Assembly: GCF_017312405.1 (NCBI RefSeq)
Contig: NZ_BLTG01000017.1
Span: forward strand, 1-64,000
DNA: 64,000 nt
Direction of reading: 5' to 3'
From: Mycobacterium sp. PO1
Lineage (GTDB): Bacteria > Actinomycetota > Actinomycetes > Mycobacteriales > Mycobacteriaceae
Below the pieces are notes generated by a model. The model was not told where the DNA came from. It saw only the letters and a program-made list of their open reading frames with translations, and searched no databases. Of this stretch, positions 49,148-57,276 are shown in pieces (the stretch's first letter is position 1; the number at the start of each line of letters is the position of its first letter). Both the position numbers and the translations under genes were made by a program.

Positions 49148-49854
49148 CCAACCTGGCGACCGTGGCCCCCGGCACGGCTGTCGAGGACTACGGCTACCGT
49201 CCCGCGCCGGTGGGCGTACGGGCGAACATGATCTTCAGCGCCGACGGGGCCGCCGGGTTCGCCGGGCACGCCGGTCCGCTGTCCTGCGCGGCCGACCAGC
49301 AACTGCTGCTGGCGCTGCGGGCCTACGCCGACGTCGTCCTCGTCGGCGCGGGCACGGCGCGCGCCGAGACGTACGGCCCGGTGAAACTCAGCGACGACCA
49401 TCGCCGTCAGCGCGTGGAACTCGGCTTGGGGTCCGAGCCGCCTCCCCTGGCGGTGGTGTCACAGAGCGGGCGGCTGCCGGCGACGATGCTGGGCTCCTCA
49501 CCGCCGCCGATCCTGCTCACCAGCGCCCGCGCCGCGCACGCCGAACGCGTGGCCGAACTGCCCTGCGAGGTCATGGTGTGCGGTGAGGACAGTGTCAACA
49601 TCACCGACGCGGTGGCCCAGCTGCGTAGCCGCGGCGACGGCCGCGTGCTGTGCGAGGGCGGTCCGACGCTGCTGGACGAGCTGGTCGCCGCCGATCTGGT
49701 GGACCAACTGTGCGTGACGATGGCGCCCGTCCTGGCAGGCTGCCAGCCCCTGGGCCAGGCCGCCGCCCCGATGGCCTCACCCACCCGGCTGCAGCTGGAG
49801 CAAACCTTGGTCGACGACGCGGGATACGTCTTCCTGCGGTACGGCCGCCCGTAA
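49144..49854 (+). CDS. RibD C-terminal/DHFR-like reductase
   Basis: A 236-residue protein of the pyrimidine reductase (RibD_C) family. VRANMIFSADGAAGFAGHAG, VVLVGAGTARAETYGP and VLCEGGPTLLDELVAADLVD are family hallmarks. No deaminase domain is present, so this is a stand-alone reductase-type protein. It may act in riboflavin/F420-type pterin or folate-like metabolism. Coupled by an ATGA overlap to the flavin reductase gene. Converges on the SDR with five bases between stops. Confidence 0.85.
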   Translation: MTNLATVAPGTAVEDYGYRPAPVGVRANMIFSADGAAGFAGHAGPLSCAADQQLLLALRAYADVVLVGAGTARAETYGPVKLSDDHRRQRVELGLGSEPPPLAVVSQSGRLPATMLGSSPPPILLTSARAAHAERVAELPCEVMVCGEDSVNITDAVAQLRSRGDGRVLCEGGPTLLDELVAADLVDQLCVTMAPVLAGCQPLGQAAAPMASPTRLQLEQTLVDDAGYVFLRYGRP

Positions 49855-49859
49855 CCCGT

Positions 49860-50717
49860 TCAGCCGGGCAGGGTTTCACCGCCGATCGGAGCGAGGACCT
49901 CACCGCTGTAGTACGACGACAGCCGCCCGGCGGCGAAGAACACATAAGACGGTGCGATCTCGTCGGGTTGGGCCGGACGGCCCATCGGGACATGCTCACC
50001 GAACGACGAGGTGCGCTCGGCGTCCATGGTGGCCGGGATCAGCGGCGTCCAGACCGGGCCCGGCGCAACGCAGTTCACGCGAATGTTGCGTGGCGCCAGG
50101 GACTGCGCCAGCGAGTACGTCAACGCCGTCACCGCGCCTTTGGTCGCCGAGTAGTCCATCAGCGTCTTGTTGCCGCGCAACCCGTTGATCGAGCCGGTGT
50201 TGATGATGGCTGACCCGTCGGGCAGATGCTTGAGCGCGGCCTTGGTGACGTGAAAGAAGCTGTCGATGTTCACCGCGAAGGTGTGTCGCCACTGCTCGTC
50301 GCTGATCTCGGTGAAGTCGTCGACCGGGGCCTGGAAAGCGGCGTTGTTGACGACGATGTCCAGACCGCCGAGCTGTTCGACGGTCTGCTCGACCACGTCG
50401 CGGCAGTGCGCGGCGTCGGCGAGGTCGCCCTCCAGTGGTATCCCCTTCTGTCCGGCGGCCTCGATCAACGACACGGTGTGCGCCGCGTCGGCGGCCTCGG
50501 ACAGGTACGCGATCGCGACGTCGGCGCCCTCCTTGGCGAACGCGACGGCCACCGCGCGTCCGATCCCGGAATCACCGCCGGTGATCAGTGCGCGCTTTCC
50601 CGCCAGCAGACCGGTCCCGACGTAGCCGTGCATCTCGTCCAACGGGGGTTCGGCCATGTCGGCGGTGTGCCCTGGGTAGGGAATCACCCCGTCCGGGGTC
50701 ACGTTGTCGTTCGCCAT
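49860..50717 (-). CDS. YghA-like short-chain dehydrogenase
   Basis: A 285-residue SDR with the N-terminal extension of the YghA/general stress protein 39 group (PYPGHTADMAEPPLDEMHGY). TGGDSGIG is at about residues 46-53, NNAAFQ at about 125-130, and YSATK in the active site. The C-terminal PMGRPAQPDEIAPSYVFFAA fits. GAGGGAGG precedes the ATG at 50717. A perfect SigF-like promoter lies 31-56 bases upstream, in line with homologues that are general stress proteins. The substrate is unknown. Confidence 0.9.
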   Translation of the reverse strand: MANDNVTPDGVIPYPGHTADMAEPPLDEMHGYVGTGLLAGKRALITGGDSGIGRAVAVAFAKEGADVAIAYLSEAADAAHTVSLIEAAGQKGIPLEGDLADAAHCRDVVEQTVEQLGGLDIVVNNAAFQAPVDDFTEISDEQWRHTFAVNIDSFFHVTKAALKHLPDGSAIINTGSINGLRGNKTLMDYSATKGAVTALTYSLAQSLAPRNIRVNCVAPGPVWTPLIPATMDAERTSSFGEHVPMGRPAQPDEIAPSYVFFAAGRLSSYYSGEVLAPIGGETLPG

Positions 50718-50747
50718 TGCGCCTCCCTCGTCTGCGGTCGACGCCGC

Positions 50748-50773
50748 ATACCCCTGTCGGCGTCGGCGAAACT
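50748..50773 (-). promoter_or_regulatory. SigF-type promoter of the YghA-like SDR
   Basis: On the minus strand AGTTT (50773-50769), 15 bases, then GGGTAT (50753-50748). It matches the SigF consensus at all but one position. The -35 overlaps the stop codon of the upstream DUF6328-like gene (50772). Confidence 0.65.
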
Positions 50774-51302
50774 ACGGGGTGCGGGGCTCCGACTCCTGCG
50801 GTGTGCTCGGCTCCGTGCGCCGCATCGCCAACGGCAGCACCAACCAGAACCCGGCGAACACCACCAGCGCACTGGCACCGGCGACCATCGCGGGCAGCGT
50901 GCCCACCACGGTGTAGAAGATGATCATCGTCATCCCCGAGACCGCCAGGCCGAGCAGCAGCACACCGGCGTAGGCGCTCTTGTGCGACGCCGACACCAGG
51001 CTGCGCAGCCGGTGCTGGCGGAACAGCAAACGGTGCATCGCCACCGGCGCGACGAGCAGCGCGGTGGACAGCACCGCGGTGCAGACGGTCACCAGATAGA
51101 CCACCCGCATGGGTCCGCTGAGGATGTCGAACCGGCCCTGGAACGGCAGCGTCAGCAGAAAGCCGGTGAGCACCTGCACCCCGGTCTGCACCACGCGCAG
51201 CTCCTGCAGAAGGCTGTTCCAATTGCGGTCCAAGCGCTCCATCTCGGTTTCCCGGCGACCGCGGTAGAGCTGTTCGTCCTCGGTGCGGGGATCGCCAGCC
51301 AT
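50772..51302 (-). CDS. DUF6328-like membrane protein
   Basis: A 176-residue protein with four hydrophobic segments after a charged N-terminus (RTEDEQLYRGRRETEMERLD). NSLLQELRVVQTGVQVLTGF and LLTLPFQGRF are followed by VYLVTVCTAVLSTALLVAPV, HRLLFRQHRLRSLV and further helices. This matches the DUF6328 family of actinobacterial membrane proteins of unknown function. The ATG at 51302 begins the domain; an in-frame upstream start exists at 51323. Divergent from the DUF4235 gene. Confidence 0.82.
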   Translation of the reverse strand: MAGDPRTEDEQLYRGRRETEMERLDRNWNSLLQELRVVQTGVQVLTGFLLTLPFQGRFDILSGPMRVVYLVTVCTAVLSTALLVAPVAMHRLLFRQHRLRSLVSASHKSAYAGVLLLGLAVSGMTMIIFYTVVGTLPAMVAGASALVVFAGFWLVLPLAMRRTEPSTPQESEPRTP

Positions 51303-51338
51303 GGTCCGATCATGGCACGTCAACGGCCGTGGCAGCCA

Positions 51339-51365
51339 GGTTTGACCCGCTGTGGGCTCGGGTAT
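51339..51365 (+). promoter_or_regulatory. SigF-type promoter of the DUF4235 gene
   Basis: GGTTT (51339-51343), 16 bases, then GGGTAT (51360-51365): an exact match to the mycobacterial SigF consensus. It lies 44 bases upstream of the DUF4235 start at 51410. Confidence 0.75.
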
Positions 51366-51409
51366 GCGCCGAGTCGCCCGACGAAATCACACCTCTGTGG
51401 GAGCCGGCA

Positions 51410-51679
51410 ATGAGCAAACTTTCCAGAAACCTCTACATCCCGTTGTCCACCGCCGCGAGCATCGGTGGTGGCTTGTTGGCCGGCAAGATCTTCAGCACCG
51501 TCTGGCAGCAGATCGACGACAACGACCCACCCGATCCGCAGGACCTCGAGCAACCCATGACCTCGGCTCTGGTGGCCGCAGCGCTGCAAGGTGTGGTGTG
51601 GGGTGTGGTGCGCGCCGTCGTGCAACGCGCCGGTGCGCACAGCTACCAGGCCATCACCGCGGAACGGCCGCCGACATAG
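51410..51679 (+). CDS. DUF4235 small membrane protein
   Basis: An 89-residue protein with a hydrophobic segment near the start (YIPLSTAASIGGGLLAGKIF) and another near the end (TSALVAAALQGVVWGVVRAV), as in DUF4235 proteins. GGGAG lies before the ATG at 51410. The function is unknown. A consensus SigF promoter upstream makes stress-phase expression likely. Confidence 0.85.
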   Translation: MSKLSRNLYIPLSTAASIGGGLLAGKIFSTVWQQIDDNDPPDPQDLEQPMTSALVAAALQGVVWGVVRAVVQRAGAHSYQAITAERPPT

Positions 51680-51754
51680 CATCGTCACCCATCTCATAGC
51701 CGATCCACAGGTTCCGGTGAGCAGTCTCTAAGCCGCGTGTCGCACCGTGGGACC

Positions 51755-51997
51755 ATGGCTCACACATCGCACGATCGGAACGCCGCCACCCAGCGGATCT
51801 GGTGTGGCGCTCTTCTCGCACTCACCGGCAGCCTCGCGATCCTGCTGCTGGCCACGCCAGGAGCCGTGGCTCCGGCGCTGTACTGGGCGGTGTCATCGAT
51901 CGCGCTACTCACCGCCCTGGCGGTAGTGGCCGCCGGCGAATGCGCCTGGGAGCGCATGGTGGCCAACGCCCGCGCCGCCGGCGTGGTAGCGCGCTGA
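51755..51997 (+). CDS. Small hypothetical membrane protein
   Basis: An 80-residue protein with two hydrophobic segments (CGALLALTGSLAILLLATPG and ALYWAVSSIALLTALAVVAA) and a short basic C-terminus. It begins at ATG 51755; an in-frame GTG at 51737 is the alternative. No family is recognised. Its 3' end overlaps a possible small gene on the other strand (51905-52093). Confidence 0.6.
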   Translation: MAHTSHDRNAATQRIWCGALLALTGSLAILLLATPGAVAPALYWAVSSIALLTALAVVAAGECAWERMVANARAAGVVAR

Positions 51998-52093
51998 CTC
52001 GCGGCGCTCACCGCGTCGGTTCAGGAACCGAACGGTGAGCAGGATGCTGCCTGGAATCGCCAGGAGCACCAGCACTGCCAGCAGGTCGGCCAT
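51905..52093 (-). CDS. Possible small membrane protein
   Basis: A 62-residue frame beginning MADLLAVLVLLAIPGSILLT, a clear single membrane helix followed by a basic segment (RFLNRRGERRES). AGAGG sits about seven bases before the ATG at 52093. The C-terminal half overlaps the convergent gene ending at 51997 and has low-complexity Gly/His composition, so the true end or reality is uncertain. It is divergent from the kdp operon. Confidence 0.35.
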   Translation of the reverse strand: MADLLAVLVLLAIPGSILLTVRFLNRRGERRESARYHAGGAGVGHHALPGAFAGGHYRQGGE

Positions 52094-52182
52094 CACGTAC
52101 CTCTTCTCTCATCGCGATCGTCCGTCACGAACAACATGCCCATCTGTACGGGCCCCGCGAACCGACCAATAGTCATCTCTGC

Positions 52183-52280
52183 GGATTCTTGACGCAGCAC
52201 CCGCCCGTCCTGACGGCTCCTTGACGGCGCGCAAACAGACCGTCAAAACCCCCACCGGGGCCGTCAAGAATCCGTCAAGG
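52183..52280 (+). promoter_or_regulatory. Repeated TTGACGG/CCGTCAA boxes upstream of kdp
   Basis: GGATTCTTGACG (52183-52194) is an exact inverted repeat of CGTCAAGAATCC (52262-52273). In the same 100 bases, TTGACGG occurs at 52221-52227 and CCGTCAA at 52240-52246, 52261-52267 and 52272-52278. CTGACGG at 52210-52216 is a near match. Clustered boxes of both orientations just before the kdp genes suggest a KdpE operator array. Confidence 0.7.
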
Positions 52281-52369
52281 TCCAGCTCTACCTGCCGCAA
52301 CCGGGCATACGTTGGCCGCTGCCCCCGCACGGGGCGCGACAACGAAAGCAGGAGTGCTGATACCCCGTG

Positions 52370-52471
52370 ATGACCCTGATGTCGGCCGCCGGCTACCTCG
52401 CGCTGACAGTGGCGATCTTCGCCCTGTTCGCCCTGGTCCAGAAGGCGCTGGAAAAGTTGGAAAAGCCGTGA
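52370..52471 (+). CDS. Small single-TM peptide preceding kdpF
   Basis: A 33-residue peptide ([20 protein letters not shown], then a basic C-terminus ending KLEKP) with a single hydrophobic helix. GGAG is about 16 bases before the ATG; a GTG one codon upstream (52367) is possible. It overlaps the kdpF start by four bases (GTGA), so it is part of the kdp operon. It resembles KdpF in size and topology but not in sequence; a stabilising role in the Kdp complex is a guess. Confidence 0.65.
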   Translation: MTLMSAAGYLALTVAIFALFALVQKALEKLEKP

Positions 52472-52554
52472 GCCAGAACATCATCGGCCTGGCACTGGCC
52501 GCGCTGGCGACGGTGTTCCTGTTCGCGACGCTGCTGTTCCCCGAGCGCTTCTGA
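52468..52554 (+). CDS. kdpF: Potassium-transporting ATPase small subunit KdpF
   Basis: A 28-residue membrane peptide ([20 protein letters not shown], ending LLFPERF), typical KdpF: one helix with a PE-R-F tail. It stabilises the KdpABC complex in E. coli. The GTG at 52468 overlaps the upstream peptide, and its stop overlaps the kdpA ATG (TGATG). Confidence 0.85.
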   Translation: MSQNIIGLALAALATVFLFATLLFPERF

Positions 52555-54209
52555 TGAGCGCGATGTTCGTACTGTCGCTGGTCGTCGCGCTGGCCGCAGT
52601 CCACGTCCCGCTCGGCGACTATCTACACCGCGTGTACACCACCAGCAGCGACTGGCGCATCGAGACAACCGTCTATCGGTTGATCGGTGCCGACCCGAAG
52701 GCCGAACAGAACTGGGGGTCCTACGCGCGCAGCGTGCTCGCCTTCTCCGCGGTGGGCGTGCTGTTCCTGTTCACACTGCAACTCGTCCAGCACCGGCTGC
52801 CCTGGGCGTTGACCGACCCGGCCACCGAGATGACCCCCGCGCTGGCCTGGAACACCGCGGTCAGCTTCGTCACCAACACCAACTGGCAGGCCTACTCCGG
52901 CGAGTCCACACAGAGCCACCTGGTCCAGATGGCCGGGCTCACCGTACAGAACTTCGTCTCGGCCGCCGTCGGCATGGCGGTCGCGGTCGCGTTCATCCGG
53001 GGTCTGGCCCGCCGCGGCACCAGCGAACTCGGCAACTTCTGGGTCGACCTGGTGCGCGGCGCCTTCCGCGTCCTGCTGCCCCTCTCGGTGATCGGAGCCG
53101 TCGTCCTGCTAGCCGGTGGCGTCATCCAGAACTTCTCCGTGCACGAGCAGGTGGTGAACACCCTCGCGGGCAGCCAACAGACCATTCCCGGCGGGCCCGT
53201 CGCCAGCCAGGAGGTCATCAAGGAGCTCGGCACCAACGGCGGCGGCTTCTTCAACGCGAACTCGGCACACCCGTTCGAGAACCCGACCGCCTGGACCAAC
53301 TGGGTGGAGAACTTCCTGCTTCTGGTGATCGCGTTCTCGATGCCGCGGGTGTTCGGCCGGATGGTCGGCAGCCCCAAGCAGGGCTACGCCATCGTCGCGG
53401 TGATGGGCCTGATCGCCGCCGCGAGTGTCAGCCTGACCATGCTGGTGCAGCTGCAGCACCACGGCACCGTCCCCACCGCGGTCGGCGCCGCCACCGAGGG
53501 TGTCGAACAACGCTTCGGCGTGGCGACGTCGGCGGTGTGGGCGGCCAGCACGACGCTGACCTCGACCGGTGCGGTGAACTCGTTCCACGACTCCTACACC
53601 AGCCTCGGCGGCCTGATGACGCTGTTCAACATGCAGCTCGGCGAAATCGCCCCCGGCGGAGTCGGTTCGGGCCTGTACGGGATGCTGATCCTGGCGATCA
53701 TCACCGTCTTCGTCGCCGGCCTGATGGTGGGCCGCACCCCCGAGTATCTCGGAAAGAAGATCAGCCCGCGCGAGATCAAGCTGGCAGCAACGTATTTCCT
53801 CCTCACCCCGCTGATCGTGCTCACCGGCACCGCGGTCGCCATGGCGTCGCCCACCGCGCGCGCCGGCATGCTCAACACCGGCCCGCACGGCCTGTCTGAG
53901 GTGCTCTACGCGTTCACCTCCGCCGCCAACAACAACGGGTCGGCGTTCGCCGGCCTCGGCGTCAACACCACCTGGTACAACACCGCCCTCGGAATCGCGA
54001 TGCTGTGCGGGCGCTTCCTGCCGATCATCGTCGCGCTGGCCCTCGCCGGTGCACTCGCACGACAGGGCAGGGCCCCGGACTCGGTCGGCACACTGCCCAC
54101 CCACCGACCTCAGTTCGTCGGCATGGTCACCGGCCTGACGGTGATCCTGGTCGGCCTGACCTTCCTGCCCATGCTCGCGCTGGGCCCCCTCGCCGAAGGA
54201 CTGCACTGA
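52554..54209 (+). CDS. kdpA: Potassium-transporting ATPase subunit KdpA
   Basis: A 551-residue membrane subunit that forms the K+ pore, related to Ktr/Trk channels. N-terminal [20 protein letters not shown] and the filter regions [50 protein letters not shown] and [14 protein letters not shown] are all in place. About ten membrane helices. Starts in the kdpF overlap and ends overlapping kdpB by one base. Operates with KdpB and KdpC for high-affinity K+ import at low external K+. Confidence 0.97.
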   Translation: MSAMFVLSLVVALAAVHVPLGDYLHRVYTTSSDWRIETTVYRLIGADPKAEQNWGSYARSVLAFSAVGVLFLFTLQLVQHRLPWALTDPATEMTPALAWNTAVSFVTNTNWQAYSGESTQSHLVQMAGLTVQNFVSAAVGMAVAVAFIRGLARRGTSELGNFWVDLVRGAFRVLLPLSVIGAVVLLAGGVIQNFSVHEQVVNTLAGSQQTIPGGPVASQEVIKELGTNGGGFFNANSAHPFENPTAWTNWVENFLLLVIAFSMPRVFGRMVGSPKQGYAIVAVMGLIAAASVSLTMLVQLQHHGTVPTAVGAATEGVEQRFGVATSAVWAASTTLTSTGAVNSFHDSYTSLGGLMTLFNMQLGEIAPGGVGSGLYGMLILAIITVFVAGLMVGRTPEYLGKKISPREIKLAATYFLLTPLIVLTGTAVAMASPTARAGMLNTGPHGLSEVLYAFTSAANNNGSAFAGLGVNTTWYNTALGIAMLCGRFLPIIVALALAGALARQGRAPDSVGTLPTHRPQFVGMVTGLTVILVGLTFLPMLALGPLAEGLH

Positions 54210-56353
54210 TGACACTGGCCACAGATCAATCCCCGACCCACTCCCGCACCGAACCGCAGTCGCGCGGCGCGCACCGCAGCGCCGTGCTCGACCCCCGTCT
54301 GCTGTGGGGATCGCTCCCGGATGCGGTACGTAAGCTGGACCCCCGCACGCTGTGGCGCAACCCGGTGATGTTCATCGTCGAGATCGGCGCGCTCTGGAGC
54401 ACCGTGCTGGCCGTCATCGACCCGTCGTGGTTCGCGTGGCTGATCGTCGGATGGCTCTGGGCCACCGTGGTGTTCGCCAACCTCGCCGAAGCCGTCGCCG
54501 AAGGCCGAGGCAAGGCCCAGGCCGAGAGCTTGCGGAAAACCAAGACCGCCACCACCGCCCGCCGCCTCACCGGCTGGGCGCCCGGGATCGCCGGAGACGA
54601 AGAAGAGGTCGCCGCACCCCTGTTGCGCCAGGGCGACGTGGTCGTCGTCGAGGCCGGTCAGACCATCCCCGGCGACGGCGACGTCGTCGAAGGCATCGCC
54701 TCGGTGGACGAGTCGGCCATCACCGGCGAGTCCGCACCCGTCATCCGCGAATCCGGCGGAGACCGATCGGCGGTCACCGGAGGCACCACCGTGCTGTCCG
54801 ACCGCATCGTCGTCACGATCACCCAGAAACCCGGCGAGAGCTTCATCGACCGGATGATCGGACTCGTCGAGGGCGCCAACCGGCAGAAGACCCCGAACGA
54901 GATCGCCCTGAACATCCTGCTGTCCTCGCTGACCATCATCTTCGTGTTCGCCGTCGTCACGCTGCAGCCGCTGGCGATCTACTCCAAAGCGAACAACCCG
55001 GGCGTCCCGGACAGCCTGGCGCTCAACGCCGACGGCGTCACCGGCATCGTCATGGTCGCACTGCTGGTGTGCCTGATCCCCACCACGATCGGGGCGCTGC
55101 TCAGCGCCATCGGCATCGCCGGAATGGACCGGTTGGTGCAGCGCAACGTGCTCGCCGTGTCCGGGCGCGCGGTCGAAGCCGCCGGTGACGTGAACACGCT
55201 GCTGCTCGACAAGACCGGAACCATCACGCTGGGCAACCGTCAGGCCGCCGAGTTCATTGCACTGCATGGGGTTTCACCGGACGAACTGGCCGACGCCGCG
55301 CAGCTGTCCAGCCTGGCCGACGAGACGCCGGAGGGCCGCTCGGTCGTCGTGTTCGCCAAACAGCGCTACGGGCTGCGGGCACGCACGCCCGGAGAGCTGA
55401 CCGGCGCGTCCTGGGTCGAGTTCTCGGCGACCACCCGCATGTCAGGCGTGGATGTCGACGGCCACTCGCTGCGCAAGGGTGCAGTAGCCGCTGTCGCGCA
55501 ATGGGTGACGACCCACGGCGGTGACGTCGACGCGGAAGTGTCCGCGGTGGCCGACGAGGTCGCCGCCACCGGCGGCACGCCCCTGGCAGTCGGCGAGATC
55601 AGAGACGGTGCGGCTCGGGTCCTCGGTGTCATCGCGCTCAAGGACGTCGTCAAGCACGGCATGCGGGAACGGTTCGACGAGATGCGCCGGATGGGCATCC
55701 GCACCGTGATGATCACCGGCGACAACCCGTTGACCGCCAAGGCGATCGCCGACGAGGCCGGGGTGGACGACTTCCTGGCCGAGGCGACACCGGAAGACAA
55801 GATGGCGCTGATCAAGAAGGAGCAGGCCGGTGGCCGGCTCGTCGCCATGACCGGCGACGGCACCAACGACGCGCCAGCCCTGGCGCAGGCCGACGTCGGC
55901 GTGGCGATGAACTCCGGCACCTCGGCGGCCAAAGAGGCCGGCAACATGGTCGACCTCGACTCGGACCCGACCAAACTCATCGAGATCGTCGAGATCGGCA
56001 AGCAGTTGCTGATCACGCGCGGTGCGCTGACGACATTCTCGATGGCCAACGACATCGCGAAATACTTCGCGATCATCCCGGCGCTGTTCGTCGGGTTGTT
56101 CCCCGGGCTCGACCTGCTCAACATCATGCGGCTGCACAGCCCGCAGTCGGCGATCCTGTCCGCGGTCATCTTCAACGCGCTCGTCATCGTCGCCCTGATC
56201 CCACTGGCGCTGCGCGGAGTTCGCTACACCCCCAGCAGCGCCTCGAAGTTGCTGAGCCGCAACCTGTCTCTGTTCGGACTAGGCGGCATCATCGCGCCGT
56301 TCATCGGCATCAAGGCGATCGACCTCGTCATCCAACTCATCCCGGGAATGTGA
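54209..56353 (+). CDS. kdpB: Potassium-transporting P-type ATPase subunit KdpB
   Basis: A 714-residue P1A-type ATPase. The actuator motif TGES is at 172-175, the phosphorylated Asp at 334 in [12 protein letters not shown], and hinge sequences [20 protein letters not shown] and [15 protein letters not shown] follow. The N-terminal 45 residues are an unconserved extension before [20 protein letters not shown]. The ATG at 54209 overlaps the kdpA stop. It energises K+ import through KdpA. Confidence 0.97.
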   Translation: MTLATDQSPTHSRTEPQSRGAHRSAVLDPRLLWGSLPDAVRKLDPRTLWRNPVMFIVEIGALWSTVLAVIDPSWFAWLIVGWLWATVVFANLAEAVAEGRGKAQAESLRKTKTATTARRLTGWAPGIAGDEEEVAAPLLRQGDVVVVEAGQTIPGDGDVVEGIASVDESAITGESAPVIRESGGDRSAVTGGTTVLSDRIVVTITQKPGESFIDRMIGLVEGANRQKTPNEIALNILLSSLTIIFVFAVVTLQPLAIYSKANNPGVPDSLALNADGVTGIVMVALLVCLIPTTIGALLSAIGIAGMDRLVQRNVLAVSGRAVEAAGDVNTLLLDKTGTITLGNRQAAEFIALHGVSPDELADAAQLSSLADETPEGRSVVVFAKQRYGLRARTPGELTGASWVEFSATTRMSGVDVDGHSLRKGAVAAVAQWVTTHGGDVDAEVSAVADEVAATGGTPLAVGEIRDGAARVLGVIALKDVVKHGMRERFDEMRRMGIRTVMITGDNPLTAKAIADEAGVDDFLAEATPEDKMALIKKEQAGGRLVAMTGDGTNDAPALAQADVGVAMNSGTSAAKEAGNMVDLDSDPTKLIEIVEIGKQLLITRGALTTFSMANDIAKYFAIIPALFVGLFPGLDLLNIMRLHSPQSAILSAVIFNALVIVALIPLALRGVRYTPSSASKLLSRNLSLFGLGGIIAPFIGIKAIDLVIQLIPGM

Positions 56354-56355
56354 CC

Positions 56356-57216
56356 ATGAAGCCGTCCAGCATCGTCCGCCAGCACTGGGCCGCCCTGCGC
56401 GCGCTGCTGGTGCTCACCGTCGTCCTCGGCCTCGCCTACCCCGCCCTGGTGTGGCTCGTCGCCCAACTCCCGGGGCTGTCCGACCGCGCCGGCGGCTCCC
56501 TGATCGAGGCCGGCGGGCGCGTCGTCGGCAGCAGCCTGATCGGGCAGTCGTTCACCGACGCCGACGGCAACCCGCTGCCGCAGTACTTCCAGAGCCGACC
56601 GTCGGCCGCGGACTACGACGGGCTGTCGAGCGGGGCAAGCAACCTCGGCCCGGAAAGCGTCGTCGACACCCCCGAGGCGGCCAGCCTGCTGAGCACGGTG
56701 TGCACACGCAGCGCCGAGATCGGCGAGCTCAACGGTGTCGACGGCTCGCGACCGTTCTGCACCGGCGGCGGTGTCGGGGCTGTGCTGTCGGTGCTCGGTC
56801 CCCGCGCCGCCGACGGCACCGTCACCGAACCGACCCGGGTCGTCAGCGTCAACGAACCCTGCACGACGACCCCGGCGCCGTTCGTCGCCACCTACGAGGG
56901 CGTGCGCGTCGAATGCGCCCGCGACGGTGAGGACTACAGCGCAGGTCAGATCGTGCCGATCCGCGGGACCGCGCCCGCCGACCCCGCGGTGCCCGCCGAC
57001 GCCGTCACCGCCAGCGGTAGCGGCCTGGACCCGCACATCTCGCCGGAGTACGCCGAACTGCAGGCCGGCAGAGTCGCCGCGGCGCGCGGGCTGGACGTCG
57101 ACGACGTCCGCAGGTTGGTCACCGAGCACACCGAGGGCCGCACCCTGGGCTTCCTGGGTGAGCCCCGGGTGAACGTGCTGGAGCTCAACCTGGCGCTGGA
57201 CCGGTTGGGCCGATGA
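56356..57216 (+). CDS. kdpC: Potassium-transporting ATPase subunit KdpC, enlarged
   Basis: A 286-residue protein, against about 190 for E. coli and M. tuberculosis KdpC. N-terminal helix (RALLVLTVVLGLAYPALVWL), FQSRPSAADYDGLSSGASNL and C-terminal SGSGLDPHISPEYAELQAGR and GEPRVNVLELNLALDRL are standard KdpC. About 85-90 extra residues are inserted between Gly98 and about Val212, with four cysteines (116, 135, 169, 187). The GTG at 56350 is an alternative start. It is part of the KdpABC complex. Confidence 0.92.
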   Translation: MKPSSIVRQHWAALRALLVLTVVLGLAYPALVWLVAQLPGLSDRAGGSLIEAGGRVVGSSLIGQSFTDADGNPLPQYFQSRPSAADYDGLSSGASNLGPESVVDTPEAASLLSTVCTRSAEIGELNGVDGSRPFCTGGGVGAVLSVLGPRAADGTVTEPTRVVSVNEPCTTTPAPFVATYEGVRVECARDGEDYSAGQIVPIRGTAPADPAVPADAVTASGSGLDPHISPEYAELQAGRVAAARGLDVDDVRRLVTEHTEGRTLGFLGEPRVNVLELNLALDRLGR

Positions 57217-57276
57217 GCGCGGTGCCTGCGGCGCCGCTTCGCGGTCGCGGTGGGGCCCGGCGTGGATGATGAGCAT

